Source: Pantoea latae (GTDB lineage Bacteria; Pseudomonadota; Gammaproteobacteria; Enterobacterales; Enterobacteriaceae). From it: a stretch of 64,000 bases of DNA. Position numbers and translations under genes: made by a program. Positions 40,683-50,610 of the stretch are shown piece by piece (position 1 is the first letter of the stretch; each line of letters begins with the position of its first letter). The notes beneath the pieces were generated by a model. That model worked only from the letters and a program-made list of their open reading frames with translations, was not told the DNA's origin and ran no database searches. Location of the stretch: assembly GCF_002077695.1 (NCBI RefSeq), contig NZ_MWUE01000007.1, positions 124,001-188,000 of the forward strand, in the 5' to 3' direction.

Positions 40683-41722
40683 GCAAGATAAAGGTACTCT
40701 GCGTCGATGATTCCGCTCTGATCCGCAACATCCTGACCACCATCGTCAATCAGCAGCCGGACATGGAGATGGTGGCCACCGCGCTCGATCCGCTGATCGC
40801 GCGCGACCTGATCAAACAGCATAACCCGGACGTGCTCACCCTCGATGTGGAGATGCCGCGCATGGACGGCCTCGACTTTCTCGAGCGGCTGATGCGGCTG
40901 CGCCCGATGCCGGTGGTGATGATCTCCTCCCTGACCCGCAAAGGCTCCGATATTACGCTGAGCGCGCTGGAGCTGGGCGCGGTGGATTTTGTCACCAAGC
41001 CGCAGATGGGGCTACAGGAGGGGATGATGCAATACAGCGAGCTGATCGCCGACAAGATCCGCACCGCAGCCCGCGCGCAAATCCGCCGCCGCGAACCGCA
41101 AACCACGCCGAAAATCATCGCCTCTCCGCTCGTGGGCAGCGAGAAAATTATCGCCATCGGCGCGTCGACGGGCGGCACCGAAGCCATTCGCCAGGTGCTG
41201 ATGCCGATGCCCGCCACCTGCCCCGGCATCGTGATCGCCCAGCATATGCCGCCGGGCTTTACCCGCTCCTTTGCCGAACGGCTGGATAAAATCTGCCAGA
41301 TTGCGGTGAAAGAGGCGGAGGATGGCGAACGGGTGCTGCCCGGTCACGCCTATATCGCGCCGGGTGGACGCCATATGGAGCTGTGCCGCAGCGGCGCCAA
41401 CTATCACGTCCGGCTCAACGATCTGCCGCCGGTCAACCGCCATCGTCCCTCGGTAGATATGCTGCTGAGTTCCGTCGCCCGCGCGGCCGGCAAAAACGCC
41501 GTCGGCGCCATCCTGACCGGCATGGGCTACGACGGCGCGCAGGGGCTGCTGGAACTCTATCAAACCGGCGCGCGCACCCTGGCGCAGAGCGAAAAGAGCT
41601 GCGTGATCTACGGTATGCCGCGCGAGGCGGTCGCCCTTAACGCCGTCAGTGAAATCGTCGATCTCGAGCAGATCGCCGCCGCGCTGCTGAAAAATATCGT
41701 CGGACAGGCGCGGCGCATTTAG
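40679..41722 (+). CDS. cheB: Chemotaxis response regulator and methylesterase CheB
   Basis: Removes methyl groups from receptors when phosphorylated. The 347-residue product has a receiver domain with Asp56 ([12 protein letters not shown]) and an esterase domain with Ser163 ([11 protein letters not shown]), His in [10 protein letters not shown] and Asp in GMGYDGA. Coupled to cheR by a four-base overlap. Confidence 0.97.
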   Translation: MSKIKVLCVDDSALIRNILTTIVNQQPDMEMVATALDPLIARDLIKQHNPDVLTLDVEMPRMDGLDFLERLMRLRPMPVVMISSLTRKGSDITLSALELGAVDFVTKPQMGLQEGMMQYSELIADKIRTAARAQIRRREPQTTPKIIASPLVGSEKIIAIGASTGGTEAIRQVLMPMPATCPGIVIAQHMPPGFTRSFAERLDKICQIAVKEAEDGERVLPGHAYIAPGGRHMELCRSGANYHVRLNDLPPVNRHRPSVDMLLSSVARAAGKNAVGAILTGMGYDGAQGLLELYQTGARTLAQSEKSCVIYGMPREAVALNAVSEIVDLEQIAAALLKNIVGQARRI

Positions 41723-41764
41723 CGCCCGCCTCTTTAGCTTTCCCTTAATCAGGATCTCCTTTTT

Positions 41765-42154
41765 ATGGCTGATAACAATCTGCGTTTTTTAGTGGTGGAT
41801 GATTTCGCCACCATGCGCCGCATCGTGCGCAACCTCCTCAAAGATCTCGGCTTTCATAATGTCGAAGAGGCCGAAGATGGCCAGGATGCGCTCCACAAGC
41901 TGGAGCAGGCCGCCTTCGATTTCGTCATCAGCGACTGGAATATGCCGAACATGGATGGTCTGCAGCTGCTGACCGCCATTCGCAGCCACCCTGAGTGGCG
42001 CACGATGCCGGTGCTGATGGTCACCGCCGAGGCGAAGAAAGAGAACATCATCGCCGCCGCGCAGGCGGGCGCCAGTGGCTACGTCGTCAAGCCCTTCACC
42101 GCCGCGACGCTGGAAGAGAAGCTAAACAAAATTTTTGAGAAAACGGGACGTTAA
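41765..42154 (+). CDS. cheY: Chemotaxis response regulator CheY
   Basis: Phosphorylated CheY binds FliM and switches the motor. The 129-residue product has phospho-acceptor Asp57 ([11 protein letters not shown]), the acidic pair VDD at 11-13, Thr in MVTAEAKK and Lys in [11 protein letters not shown]. Closely matches E. coli CheY. Confidence 0.98.
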   Translation: MADNNLRFLVVDDFATMRRIVRNLLKDLGFHNVEEAEDGQDALHKLEQAAFDFVISDWNMPNMDGLQLLTAIRSHPEWRTMPVLMVTAEAKKENIIAAAQAGASGYVVKPFTAATLEEKLNKIFEKTGR

Positions 42155-42158
42155 GCCA

Positions 42159-42800
42159 GTGGATATGCACTCTGATCGGCCTGAGGTCGATAACTTCAAA
42201 ACGATATTTTCCCGTATCGGCCATCTGACGCGCCAGCTGCGCAACAGCATGGTCAGCCTGGGGCTGGATCGCGCCATTATGGACGCGGCCGAGGCGATCC
42301 CCGACACCCGCGAGCGCCTTAACTACATCGTCAGCAAAACCTCCCAGGCGGCCGATCGCGCCCTGACCAGCGTCGAGGCGGCGCGTCCTTTGCAGGATCG
42401 TCTGCACCAGCAGGCGTCTCAGCTCAGCGCGCGCTGGGATGCGTGGTTCGCCGAGCCGGTCGAGCTGCCGATCGCCAGAGAGCTGGTCGGCGAAACGCGC
42501 GATTTTTTACGCGAGGTGCCCGACCTCGCCAGCCGCACCAGCGCCGAACTGACAGAAATCATGATGGCGCAGGATTTTCAGGATCTCACCGGCCAGGTGA
42601 TCAACCGCATGATGCAGCTGATCGAGAACATCGAAAACGAGCTGATTCAGGTACTGGTGGAAACGATGCCCGGCATGGCGAGCGAGCGCGGCGAAGAAGC
42701 GGAGAGCCTGAAAAACGGCCCGCCGATCCGCCATAACCAGCCCGGCGTGGTCGCCACGCAGGACCAGGTAGACGATCTGCTCGCCGATCTCGGCTTCTGA
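42159..42800 (+). CDS. cheZ: CheY phosphatase CheZ
   Basis: Dephosphorylates CheY. The 213-residue product (Salmonella 214) has the active-site helix MMAQDFQDLTGQVINRMM and the C-terminal CheY-binding peptide QDQVDDLLADLGF. The GTG at 42159 is chosen because GGGA lies ten bases upstream; an ATG two codons later is possible. Follows cheY by four bases. Confidence 0.94.
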   Translation: MDMHSDRPEVDNFKTIFSRIGHLTRQLRNSMVSLGLDRAIMDAAEAIPDTRERLNYIVSKTSQAADRALTSVEAARPLQDRLHQQASQLSARWDAWFAEPVELPIARELVGETRDFLREVPDLASRTSAELTEIMMAQDFQDLTGQVINRMMQLIENIENELIQVLVETMPGMASERGEEAESLKNGPPIRHNQPGVVATQDQVDDLLADLGF

Positions 42801-42870
42801 ATGCGGCGCAGGCGGAGCGTGCCTGGCCTGATGCGGCCCGCTGCCGCGCTTTGCTGCCTCGGATCGGCGT

Positions 42871-44016
42871 ATGTCTGAAGAGAGCGACGTAGAAAAAACC
42901 GAAGAGCCCACGCCTCAGCGACGGCAAAAAGCGCGAGAAGAGGACAATATCCCGCGCTCGAAAGAGCTGACGTCGTGGCTGGTGCTGCTGACGGGCTGGG
43001 CGCTGATCTTCCTCGGCGGCGCCGACACCGTGCGGCAGCTGGCGCAGCTGCTGCATGACGGACTGATGTTCGATCGCCGGCTGATCGCGGACAACGCCGC
43101 CATGCTGCACCGCGCCGGCGGCCTGCTGTCGCTGATGCTGACGGCGCTGCTGCCGATCGTGCTGGGGCTGTTTTGCGTCGCCCTCGCCGCCGGCGCGCTG
43201 ATCGGCGGCCTGCACCTCAGCAGCAAATCGCTGAAGGTGGATATCACGCGCATGTCACCGCTGGCGGGCTTTAAGCGCATCTGCTCTTTGCAAACCCTCT
43301 CCGAGCTGGCGAAAAGCCTGATGAAGGCGCTGCTGCCTGGCATCGCCTGCGCGCTCTACTTCTGTCACTTCCGCCAGCACTTTATTTTGCTGGGAAGTGA
43401 ATCGCTGGCAGAGGGGCTGCGCGACGCCTCGCGGCTGATTTCGCACTGCCTGCTGACCATCATCGTCGCCCTCGCGCCGATGGTGGGCTACGACGTTTTC
43501 TATCAGCTGACGAGCCACCTGAAAAAATTACGCATGAGTCGCCAGGAGATCCGCGATGAATTTAAACAGAGCGAAGGCGATCCCCATGTCAAAGGGCGCA
43601 TTAAACAGCTGCGCCACGCGCTGGCGCGCAGCCGCATGATGGAAGAGGTGCCGAAAGCGGACGTCATTATTAACAACCCGACGCACTACTCCGTCGCCAT
43701 TCGCTGGCAGCAGGGCGAGATGCGCGCCCCGGTGGTGCTGGCGAAGGGTGCGGGCGAGATTGCCCAGCGCATTCGCGCCAGAGGCGCGGCGCACCAGATC
43801 CCGATGCTGGAGGCCGCGCCGCTGGCGCGCGCGCTCTATCGCCACTGCGACATCGGCGACGCGATCCCCGCCGAGCTGTACAGCGTGGTGGCTGAAGTGC
43901 TCGCGTGGGTTTATCGCCTGCGGCGCTGGCGCCAGGCAGGCGGCTTTAAGCCCAGACAACCTGAAAACCTGTCCGTGCCTGCGGCACTGGATGTTACCCA
44001 TGAGAGCCTGCAGTGA
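42871..44016 (+). CDS. flhB: Flagellar export switch protein FlhB
   Basis: Export-gate component that autocleaves to change substrate specificity. The 381-residue product has four transmembrane segments and the autocleavage motif NPTH at residues 269-272, the same place as in E. coli. The C-terminal cytoplasmic domain contains KADVIINNPTHYSVAIRW. It overlaps flhA by one base (TGATG). Confidence 0.97.
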   Translation: MSEESDVEKTEEPTPQRRQKAREEDNIPRSKELTSWLVLLTGWALIFLGGADTVRQLAQLLHDGLMFDRRLIADNAAMLHRAGGLLSLMLTALLPIVLGLFCVALAAGALIGGLHLSSKSLKVDITRMSPLAGFKRICSLQTLSELAKSLMKALLPGIACALYFCHFRQHFILLGSESLAEGLRDASRLISHCLLTIIVALAPMVGYDVFYQLTSHLKKLRMSRQEIRDEFKQSEGDPHVKGRIKQLRHALARSRMMEEVPKADVIINNPTHYSVAIRWQQGEMRAPVVLAKGAGEIAQRIRARGAAHQIPMLEAAPLARALYRHCDIGDAIPAELYSVVAEVLAWVYRLRRWRQAGGFKPRQPENLSVPAALDVTHESLQ

Positions 44017-46112
44017 TGGCGAATTTATCCTCCCGACTTCGTTTACCCAACCTGAAAGAGACGCAGTGGCAGATGCTGGCCGGCCCGGTATTGATCATGA
44101 TGATCCTGGCGATGATGGTGCTGCCGCTGCCGGCCTTTGCGCTCGACGCGCTGTTCACCTTTAATATCGTGCTGGCGCTGATGATCCTGCTGGTGGCGAT
44201 GTTTACCCAGAACACGCTCGACTTCTCCTCGTTCCCTATCGTGCTGCTGTTCTCTACCCTGCTGCGGCTGGCGCTGAATATCGCCTCGACGCGCATCATC
44301 CTGATGAAAGGCCACACCGGCGCCAGCGCCGCCGGCCGCGTGGTCGAGGCGTTCGGCCACTTTCTGGTGGGCGGCAACTTCGCTATCGGCATCATCGTCT
44401 TCGCCATCCTGATTATCATTAACTTTATGGTGATCACCAAAGGGGCGGGACGCATCGCCGAGGTGGGCGCGCGCTTCGTGCTGGACGGCATGCCGGGCAA
44501 GCAGATGGCCATCGACGCCGATCTCAACGCCGGCCTGATCGGCGAAGAAGAGGCGAAACGGCGGCGCAGCGAGGTCACCCAGGAGTCCGACTTCTACGGC
44601 TCGATGGACGGCGCCAGCAAGTTCGTGCGCGGCGACGCCATCGCCGGGCTGCTGATTATGGCGATCAATATTATCGGCGGGCTGGTGATCGGCATGCTGC
44701 AGCACGACCTGTCGTTCGCCGACGCGGCGCAGACCTACACCCTGCTGACCATCGGCGACGGCCTGGTGGCGCAGATCCCGGCGCTGATCATCTCCACCGC
44801 GGCGGGGGTGATCGTCACCCGCGTCGCCACCGAAGCCGACGTCGGCGAGCAGATGGTCGGCCAGCTGTTCAACAATCCGCGCGTCATGCTGCTGGCGGCC
44901 GGGGTCGTCGGCCTGCTGGGGATTATTCCCGGCATGCCCAATCTGGTGTTTTTACTCTTTACCGCCGCGCTGCTCGGCCTCGCCTGGTGGCTGCGCGGCC
45001 AGCAGATGCAGGCGCAGCCCGGCGCGGCGCGTCCGCTTAGCCCGCAGAGCGGCGCGCTCGCCGAGTCGGCTCAGGCGCAGGAGGCCTCATGGGCGGATGT
45101 CGAGCTGGAGGACGTGCTGGGGCTGGAGGTGGGCTACCGCCTGATCCCGATGGTAGACAGCGCGCAGGACGGGCAGCTGCTGACGCGCATTCGCGGCATC
45201 CGCAAAAAGTTTGCGCAGAGCATGGGCTTTCTGCCGCCCGCCATCCATATTTGCGACAACCTCGACCTTAAACCCACCGCCTACCGTATCTTGCTGAAAG
45301 GGGTGGAGATCGGCGGCGGCGAGGTCAACCCTGAGCGCTGGATGGCGATCGATCCCGGCTGCGCAGAGGGCGAGCTGGAGGGCGATCGCGGGCTGGATCC
45401 GGCGTTCCAGCTGCCCGCTATCTGGATCGACGCGGTACAGCGCGATCGGGCGCAAACCATGGGCTATACGGTGGTCGATCCGCCGTCGGTGATCGCCACC
45501 CATTTAAACCATGTGATCGATATGCACAGCGACGAACTCTTCAGCCGCCAGGAGACGCAGCAGCTGCTGGATCGCGTAAGCAAAGAGATGCCTAAGCTGG
45601 TGGAGGATTTTATCCCCGGCACCCTTTCGCTGTCGCTGTTTCATAAGGTGCTGCAAAACCTGCTGGCGGAGCGCGTCGCCATCCGCGATATCCGCACCAT
45701 TATCGATACCCTGGCGGAACAGGCCGCCGTGCACAGCGACGCCGACGCGCTGACCGCGCAGGTGCGCATCCGGCTGGGACGCGCCATCACCCACCAGTGG
45801 TTCGGCAGCCAGCGCGACATAGAGGTGACGGGACTGGATCCGCAGCTGGAAGGGCTGCTGGTGCAGGCGGTGCAGAACGGCAGCGCGCTGGAGCCAGGCA
45901 TCGCAGAGAAGATTATCGAGCAAACCGGCGACGCCCTGCGCGAGCAGAGCGCCAGGGGCGCCGCGCCGGTGCTGCTGGTCAATCCGGCGCTGCGGCTGAT
46001 GCTGTCGCGCTTTCTGCGCCGCGTCTATCCGCAGCTGGCGGTGCTGTCGAACGTCGAGATCGCCCCCGATCGCACGCTGCATATGATCGCCACTATCGGC
46101 GGTGCGCAGTGA
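44016..46112 (+). CDS. flhA: Flagellar export gate protein FlhA
   Basis: Proton-driven core of the flagellar exporter. The 698-residue product has about eight N-terminal membrane segments, the FHIPEP-family stretch LLRLALNIASTRIILMKGH and GKQMAIDADLNAGLI, and a large cytoplasmic domain. A GTG one codon upstream is in frame; the ATG forming TGATG with the flhB stop is preferred. Overlaps flhE by four bases. Confidence 0.97.
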   Translation: MANLSSRLRLPNLKETQWQMLAGPVLIMMILAMMVLPLPAFALDALFTFNIVLALMILLVAMFTQNTLDFSSFPIVLLFSTLLRLALNIASTRIILMKGHTGASAAGRVVEAFGHFLVGGNFAIGIIVFAILIIINFMVITKGAGRIAEVGARFVLDGMPGKQMAIDADLNAGLIGEEEAKRRRSEVTQESDFYGSMDGASKFVRGDAIAGLLIMAINIIGGLVIGMLQHDLSFADAAQTYTLLTIGDGLVAQIPALIISTAAGVIVTRVATEADVGEQMVGQLFNNPRVMLLAAGVVGLLGIIPGMPNLVFLLFTAALLGLAWWLRGQQMQAQPGAARPLSPQSGALAESAQAQEASWADVELEDVLGLEVGYRLIPMVDSAQDGQLLTRIRGIRKKFAQSMGFLPPAIHICDNLDLKPTAYRILLKGVEIGGGEVNPERWMAIDPGCAEGELEGDRGLDPAFQLPAIWIDAVQRDRAQTMGYTVVDPPSVIATHLNHVIDMHSDELFSRQETQQLLDRVSKEMPKLVEDFIPGTLSLSLFHKVLQNLLAERVAIRDIRTIIDTLAEQAAVHSDADALTAQVRIRLGRAITHQWFGSQRDIEVTGLDPQLEGLLVQAVQNGSALEPGIAEKIIEQTGDALREQSARGAAPVLLVNPALRLMLSRFLRRVYPQLAVLSNVEIAPDRTLHMIATIGGAQ

Positions 46113-46507
46113 GGAGGCTGCCGTTGACGCTGCTCTGCGCGGCGCTGACGGCGCAGGCGGCAGGCGGCAGCTGGAGCGCCAGCAGCGTCGGCGGCCGCGT
46201 CAGCGTCGGCCAGCAGCTGCTGGTCAGCCGACCGCTTGCGCCGCCCGGCCCGCTGCCCGCGGCGGCGCGCGTCACCCGCATCGCCTGGCGCATCGATCTG
46301 CTGGATGCGCCGCCGCCGGGCCTGCGCATCAAACTCTGCGCGCCCGCGCGCTGCTTCTCTTTAGCCGGGCTGTCGGGCGCGCAGACGGTGACGCAGCCGC
46401 TGTCGCCCGGCGAGACCTTTCGCTTTCTCTATTCCGTGGAGAGCCGGGGCGCGCTGGCGCCCGCGCTACAGGTGGTGAGCAACCGGCTTACCCTTAACTA
46501 TCGTTAA
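46109..46507 (+). CDS. flhE: Flagellar protein FlhE
   Basis: Periplasmic protein proposed to limit proton leak through the exporter. The GTG at 46109 overlaps the flhA stop (GTGA) and gives 132 residues with a signal peptide (LPLTLLCAALTAQAAGG) and the family features SWSASSVG, GLRIKLCAPARC and the C-terminal NRLTLNYR, as in E. coli FlhE. The same frame is open upstream inside flhA, which is not coding. It meets fliT convergently within 25 bases, with no clear terminator. Confidence 0.88.
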   Translation: MRRLPLTLLCAALTAQAAGGSWSASSVGGRVSVGQQLLVSRPLAPPGPLPAAARVTRIAWRIDLLDAPPPGLRIKLCAPARCFSLAGLSGAQTVTQPLSPGETFRFLYSVESRGALAPALQVVSNRLTLNYR

Positions 46508-46530
46508 CGGCAAGCCAGCGGATGAAGGGA

Positions 46531-46857
46531 TTAGAAACGGGCGGGAAAAGGCGAGCGTGGCATTTGCGCGGCGTAGCGCTGACAGCAGGTTTTTCCCTGC
46601 TGTAGCCGCGCCATCGATGCGCTGAGCGTGGCGAGCCGCGCCTGCAAGTGCCGGGTCATCTCCCTGTCCTTGAGCTGCAACTGCCGCAGCAGCAGACGCG
46701 CGTCATCGCGGCTCGCCTGCCGCGCCTCCGCGAGCAGCGCCTCCAGCGCGGCGAGATAGTCCGGGGCCAGCGCGCAGAACGCCTCCCACTCCTGCTGCTC
46801 CTGCAGCGCCAGCAGACGCAGGCTCAGCTGCATCGCCGGATGCTCCGCCGCGTTCAT
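46531..46857 (-). CDS. fliT: Flagellar export chaperone FliT
   Basis: Helical chaperone of the cap protein FliD and, in Salmonella, an antagonist of FlhDC. The 108-residue product starts MNAAEHPAMQLSLRLLALQ and contains LLLRQLQLKDREMTRHLQARL. The start overlaps the fliS stop by four bases (ATGA). Identification rests on length, helical pattern and position after fliD-fliS. Confidence 0.85.
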   Translation of the reverse strand: MNAAEHPAMQLSLRLLALQEQQEWEAFCALAPDYLAALEALLAEARQASRDDARLLLRQLQLKDREMTRHLQARLATLSASMARLQQGKTCCQRYAAQMPRSPFPARF

Positions 46858-47258
46858 GGCTGGCCCGCCTGGTAGTGCGGCGCGATTGCCTGCCATACCT
46901 CGGCGATATCACCAATCAGCTTATCGGCCTGCTGTAGCTTGTCAGGGCTGTTGTGCAGATTAGCCTGCATCAGCAGCCGGGAGATGTAGTCATAAAGGCG
47001 CTCGAGATCGGCGGCGATCGCCGGTCCCTTGCGGTGATCCAGCGCGGCGCGCAACCCGTTATCCACGATATTAATCGCCTTTGAGATCATCTCGCCGCGC
47101 CTGGCGACATCCCCCTGCTCGAAATAGATGGCGGCGCGCGCAATCGCGCTGCGCGCCCCCTCGAACAGCATGGCGATCAGCTGGTGCGGCGTCGCGCCGG
47201 CCAGCCTGCTTTCCAGAGAAATCCGCGCGTAAGCCTGCGGACCTTGTTGGGTATACAT
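46854..47258 (-). CDS. fliS: Flagellin chaperone FliS
   Basis: Prevents premature flagellin assembly. The 134-residue product has the family N-terminus QAYARISLESRLAGATPHQL and IAMLFEGARSAIARA, and the C-terminal region LQQADKLIGDIAEVW. The start at 47258 follows aggaaag; the frame to 47285 runs into the fliD terminator. Confidence 0.96.
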   Translation of the reverse strand: MYTQQGPQAYARISLESRLAGATPHQLIAMLFEGARSAIARAAIYFEQGDVARRGEMISKAINIVDNGLRAALDHRKGPAIAADLERLYDYISRLLMQANLHNSPDKLQQADKLIGDIAEVWQAIAPHYQAGQP

Positions 47259-47269
47259 AGGGCTTTCCT

Positions 47270-47296
47270 GAAAAAAACAGGGCATGGCGCCCTGTT
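47270..47296 (-). terminator. Hairpin terminator between fliD and fliS
   Basis: The stem acagggc/gccctgt is followed by seven T on the minus strand just after the fliD stop. It could reduce fliS-fliT transcription relative to fliD. Confidence 0.65.
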
Positions 47297-47301
47297 GAGC
47301 C

Positions 47302-48789
47302 TTAGACAGAAGACATCAGCGAGGTGATCGAGCTGCTCATGCTGCTCAGTTTCGACATTACGCTGTCGAGGTTCTGAAACTGCAACTTGTAGCGGTTCAC
47401 CTGGGAGTCGATCAGCGTCTGGGTTTTGTCGATCTGGGTGCCGATATTTTTGAGCTGGGTGTTGAGGTTATCGGTCGCCGTCTGGATGATGCCTTCCGAT
47501 TTGGTGTCGGTGTCGCCGACATATTTGGTCAGCACCGTGCCCAGCGCGGTGGCCAGCCCGGTGGTCTCGCCGCTGCCCTTAAACATCTTGCCGATATCGT
47601 CGGCGCCGGCGGCGATAGCGTCGTCCAGTTTGGTTTCGCTCAGCGTCATCTGGCCGCTTTGCGCATCAATGGTGATGCCCAGATCCGCCAGCGCGCCGTA
47701 GGCGGTGTCGCCGCTGGCGTCGCCGTACCAGCCGTTAACCGTCGAGCGGATCTCGCTGACCATGCTGCGCAGCGTGGCGTCGCCCATCAGCGCGCCGCTG
47801 TCGCTGCTGGTGGTCGCCACGTCATCGCTGCTCAGCCCGCTGGTGTCCGCCGCCACATATTTGCTGTCGGCGGTGGTGCGGGTCAGCAGCGCGTTGTACT
47901 GCTTGACGAAATCCTGTAGCGCGGTCTTGATGGCGCTGTTGTCCACGGTCAGCGTCAGCTGCTCAGGCGCGTCATCTTTCGTCACCGAGTTCAAACTCAG
48001 GGTGACGCCGTTGATAATGTCGGTAATGTTGTTGCTGGCGCGCGTATAGTCGGCGCCGTCCACGGTCAGCTTCGCATCCTGCGCCGCTGTCACCATGCTC
48101 ATGCCGTCCGCCTCGGCGCCGCTCTCGCCGGAGCCTTTGCCGCCGTGGCTGGTGTTAAGCACGCTCGCCAAATCGCTGTCGCCCTCAACGCTCACCGTCA
48201 TCTCCCCTTCCGCGCCGGTTTTTTTCGAACTCAGCATCAGCTGGTAGTTGCCGTCGCCGTTGCGCTGCACCGAGGCGGTGACGCTGCCGTCCTGCTTGTT
48301 GATCGCTTTAGCGATCTGATTCAGCGAGGTTTCGTCATCTTTCAGCTCAATGGTCATCGCCTTGCCGTCGCCCTGCTGGATGGTCAGGGTGCGGCTGCCG
48401 CCCTCGCCGGTTGCCGCGCCCAGCTGCTCGTCGGCGCTGCTGTAGCCGGCGGAGCGCAGCTTGTGCGCCGTGGCCAGCTGGCTAATCGACACCGAGTGCG
48501 CGTCGGCGCTCGCTTTATCCGTCGCGGTGGCGGTAAAGGCGCTGTTTTTGCTCACCGTCAGGGTGTTGAAGGCCTGGCCGCTCAGCGTCTTCACCGACGT
48601 CTGTAGTTTGGTCATCAGGCTGGAGATGCTGCCCCATGACGAAATTTTGTTTTTATAGCTGGTCTGTAGGTTTTGGTAGGGGGTCAGACGCAGCTGCTCG
48701 GCGCTCTGTAGCTGCGTCAGCATGCTGGCGGTGTCGATGCCGCCGGTGCCGATGCCCATGGCTGAAAAAGAAGTGGTCACTGCCGCCAT
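47302..48789 (-). CDS. fliD: Flagellar filament cap protein FliD
   Basis: Forms the cap that promotes flagellin polymerisation. The 495-residue product has the conserved N-terminal GIGTGGIDTASMLTQLQSAEQLRLTP (shared coiled-coil and cap domain) and a C-terminal coiled coil KNIGTQIDKTQTLIDSQV...LQFQNLDSVMSKL. First gene of fliDST, divergent from fliC. Confidence 0.96.
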   Translation of the reverse strand: MAAVTTSFSAMGIGTGGIDTASMLTQLQSAEQLRLTPYQNLQTSYKNKISSWGSISSLMTKLQTSVKTLSGQAFNTLTVSKNSAFTATATDKASADAHSVSISQLATAHKLRSAGYSSADEQLGAATGEGGSRTLTIQQGDGKAMTIELKDDETSLNQIAKAINKQDGSVTASVQRNGDGNYQLMLSSKKTGAEGEMTVSVEGDSDLASVLNTSHGGKGSGESGAEADGMSMVTAAQDAKLTVDGADYTRASNNITDIINGVTLSLNSVTKDDAPEQLTLTVDNSAIKTALQDFVKQYNALLTRTTADSKYVAADTSGLSSDDVATTSSDSGALMGDATLRSMVSEIRSTVNGWYGDASGDTAYGALADLGITIDAQSGQMTLSETKLDDAIAAGADDIGKMFKGSGETTGLATALGTVLTKYVGDTDTKSEGIIQTATDNLNTQLKNIGTQIDKTQTLIDSQVNRYKLQFQNLDSVMSKLSSMSSSITSLMSSV

Positions 48790-49157
48790 ATGTGCTCCTT
48801 AACGGGTTCAAGAAAGCCTGATATTTATTTCTCTTAATAAATATCGGCGGCGCCAGGGAAAAATAAATCGTCGCCTGAAAAATATTCACTCTTTCGCGCA
48901 AAAAAGGGCGAAAATAAACAATAAGATAACGGACATGCCTTTTCAGGCAAAGAAAAATACACATTATAAAAACAATTTCGCGGTTATTATCGGCCTGATA
49001 ACCTGTTATTTCCCTGCGCCGCGCTGAAACTATTAGCAGAAAGGTTAACGCGGCGAAAAAATAATTTCAGAACATTTTCCTCGCACCGATATTTATTGTT
49101 ATGCGAGCCACTGACGCATATTCATGACAACCAACACCATGAAAGAGGAAAATAAAT
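48790..49157. promoter_or_regulatory. fliD-fliC divergent promoter region
   Basis: This AT-rich 368-base gap has no gene. On the minus strand a perfect sigma-28 -10 GCCGATAA occurs at 48987-48994, with GAAA 14 bases upstream in place of TAAA, pointing toward fliD. For fliC I found only weak matches (ACCGATAT near 49089). A ribosome-binding site agagg precedes fliC. Confidence 0.5.
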
Positions 49158-49973
49158 ATGGCACAGGTCATTAATACTAACGCACTGAGCCTGATGGCGC
49201 AGAATAACCTGAACCGCTCTCAGTCTTCTCTGGGCACCGCTATTCAGCGTCTCTCTTCCGGCCTGCGTATTAACAGCGCCAAAGATGACGCCGCCGGCCA
49301 GGCGATCAGCAACCGCTTCACCGCCAGCATCAACGGCCTGACCCAGGCGTCACGCAATGCCAACGACGGCATCTCTATCGCGCAGACCACTGAAGGCGCG
49401 CTGAACGAGGTCAACGACAACCTGCAGAATATCCGTCGCCTGACCGTGCAGGCGAAAAACGGCACCAACTCCGAAAGCGACAAATCCTCTATCCAGGATG
49501 AGATCAAACAGCGCCTGGCGGAAATCGACCGTATCTCTGCGCAGACCCAGTTCAACGGCGTGAAGGTGCTGAGCAGCGACCAGACCCTGACTATTCAGGT
49601 CGGCGCTAACGATGACGAAACCATCGATATCTCGCTGAACAAAATGGACTCCACTGAGCTGGATATGGACACCTTTGACGTCAGCACCGCCGACGCCAGC
49701 GACAAGATGCTGGAAAAAGTCGATAAGGCGCTGGCGAAAGTGGACTCGCTGCGCTCCAGCCTGGGTGCCGCGCAGAACCGTTTCGACTCGGTGATCAACA
49801 ACCTCAACAGCACGGTGAATAACCTCTCTGAGTCGCGTTCGCGCATTCAGGATGCGGACTTCGCCACCGAGGTCTCCAACATGAGTCGCGCGAACATCCT
49901 GCAGTCTGCGGGCACCACGGTGCTGGCGCAGGCGAACCAGGTGCCGCAGAACGTGCTGTCGCTGCTGCGCTAA
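49158..49973 (+). CDS. fliC: Flagellin FliC
   Basis: Filament subunit of 271 residues. The conserved N-terminal D0/D1 region ([40 protein letters not shown]) and C-terminal region ([21 protein letters not shown] ending [10 protein letters not shown]) are nearly joined. Only a short middle segment near residues 155-190 takes the place of the surface domains D2 and D3 seen in E. coli (about 500 residues). The filament surface should be thin. Confidence 0.97.
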   Translation: MAQVINTNALSLMAQNNLNRSQSSLGTAIQRLSSGLRINSAKDDAAGQAISNRFTASINGLTQASRNANDGISIAQTTEGALNEVNDNLQNIRRLTVQAKNGTNSESDKSSIQDEIKQRLAEIDRISAQTQFNGVKVLSSDQTLTIQVGANDDETIDISLNKMDSTELDMDTFDVSTADASDKMLEKVDKALAKVDSLRSSLGAAQNRFDSVINNLNSTVNNLSESRSRIQDADFATEVSNMSRANILQSAGTTVLAQANQVPQNVLSLLR

Positions 49974-49995
49974 TCCTTTTCCCCTTAGCCTTTTC

Positions 49996-50022
49996 GCCCG
50001 GCCGGTTGGCCGGGCTTTTTTA
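49996..50022 (+). terminator. Terminator of fliC
   Basis: The stem gcccggcc/ggccgggc with loop ggtt is followed by tttttt. Confidence 0.9.
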
Positions 50023-50038
50023 TGGCTGACAGACAGAT

Positions 50039-50067
50039 AAAAAAAAGCCAGGCGCCTTCGCCTGGCC
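50039..50067 (-). terminator. Terminator of the motA-cheW operon
   Basis: The stem gccaggcg/cgcctggc with loop cctt is followed by a T run on the minus strand, just after cheW. Confidence 0.85.
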
Positions 50068-50077
50068 GGTAAAACCG

Positions 50078-50587
50078 TTAATCGCAGGCCGCCAGCGCGG
50101 CGCTCTTTTCTACCAGCGCCATCTCTTCGCTGTTGAGCAGCTTTTCGATATCGACCAGGATCAGCATGCGTTCGCCAAGCGATCCCAACCCCTGCACATA
50201 CTCCGTCGCCAGGATCACAGAGAAGTCCGGCGCCGGGCGGATCTGCTCAGCGGCCAGCGTCAGCACGTCAGAGACGCCGTCGACAATAATGCCCACCACC
50301 CGGCTGCCGAAATTGAGCACGATCACCACGGTGTTGTCGTCGAAGGGCGCCGCGCGCAGGCGGAACTTCACCCGCAGATCGACGATCGGCACGATGACGC
50401 CGCGCAGATTGGTGACGCCGGCGATAAAATCAGGGGAATTGGCGATACGGGTCACGCGTTCGCAGCTGCGGATCTCCTGCACCTTCAGGATATCGATGCC
50501 GTACTCCTCATCGCCCAGCCTGAACACCAGATATTCATGACCGGCGATATCGCCGGCCCTGTTTGTTTCCGAACCAGATAGAGTCAT
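50078..50587 (-). CDS. cheW: Chemotaxis coupling protein CheW
   Basis: Links chemoreceptors to CheA. The 169-residue product has [40 protein letters not shown] and [13 protein letters not shown], as in E. coli CheW. Last gene of the leftward motA-motB-cheA-cheW unit, 23 bases after cheA. Confidence 0.97.
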   Translation of the reverse strand: MTLSGSETNRAGDIAGHEYLVFRLGDEEYGIDILKVQEIRSCERVTRIANSPDFIAGVTNLRGVIVPIVDLRVKFRLRAAPFDDNTVVIVLNFGSRVVGIIVDGVSDVLTLAAEQIRPAPDFSVILATEYVQGLGSLGERMLILVDIEKLLNSEEMALVEKSAALAACD

Positions 50588-50610
50588 ATTTTCACCTTAA
50601 ACACGCGCGG

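Noticed and set aside
49080..49100. Possible sigma-28 -10 (ACCGATAT) for fliC
   Set aside because: The match is partial and no TAAA-type -35 lies at the required spacing, so it is not listed as a promoter.
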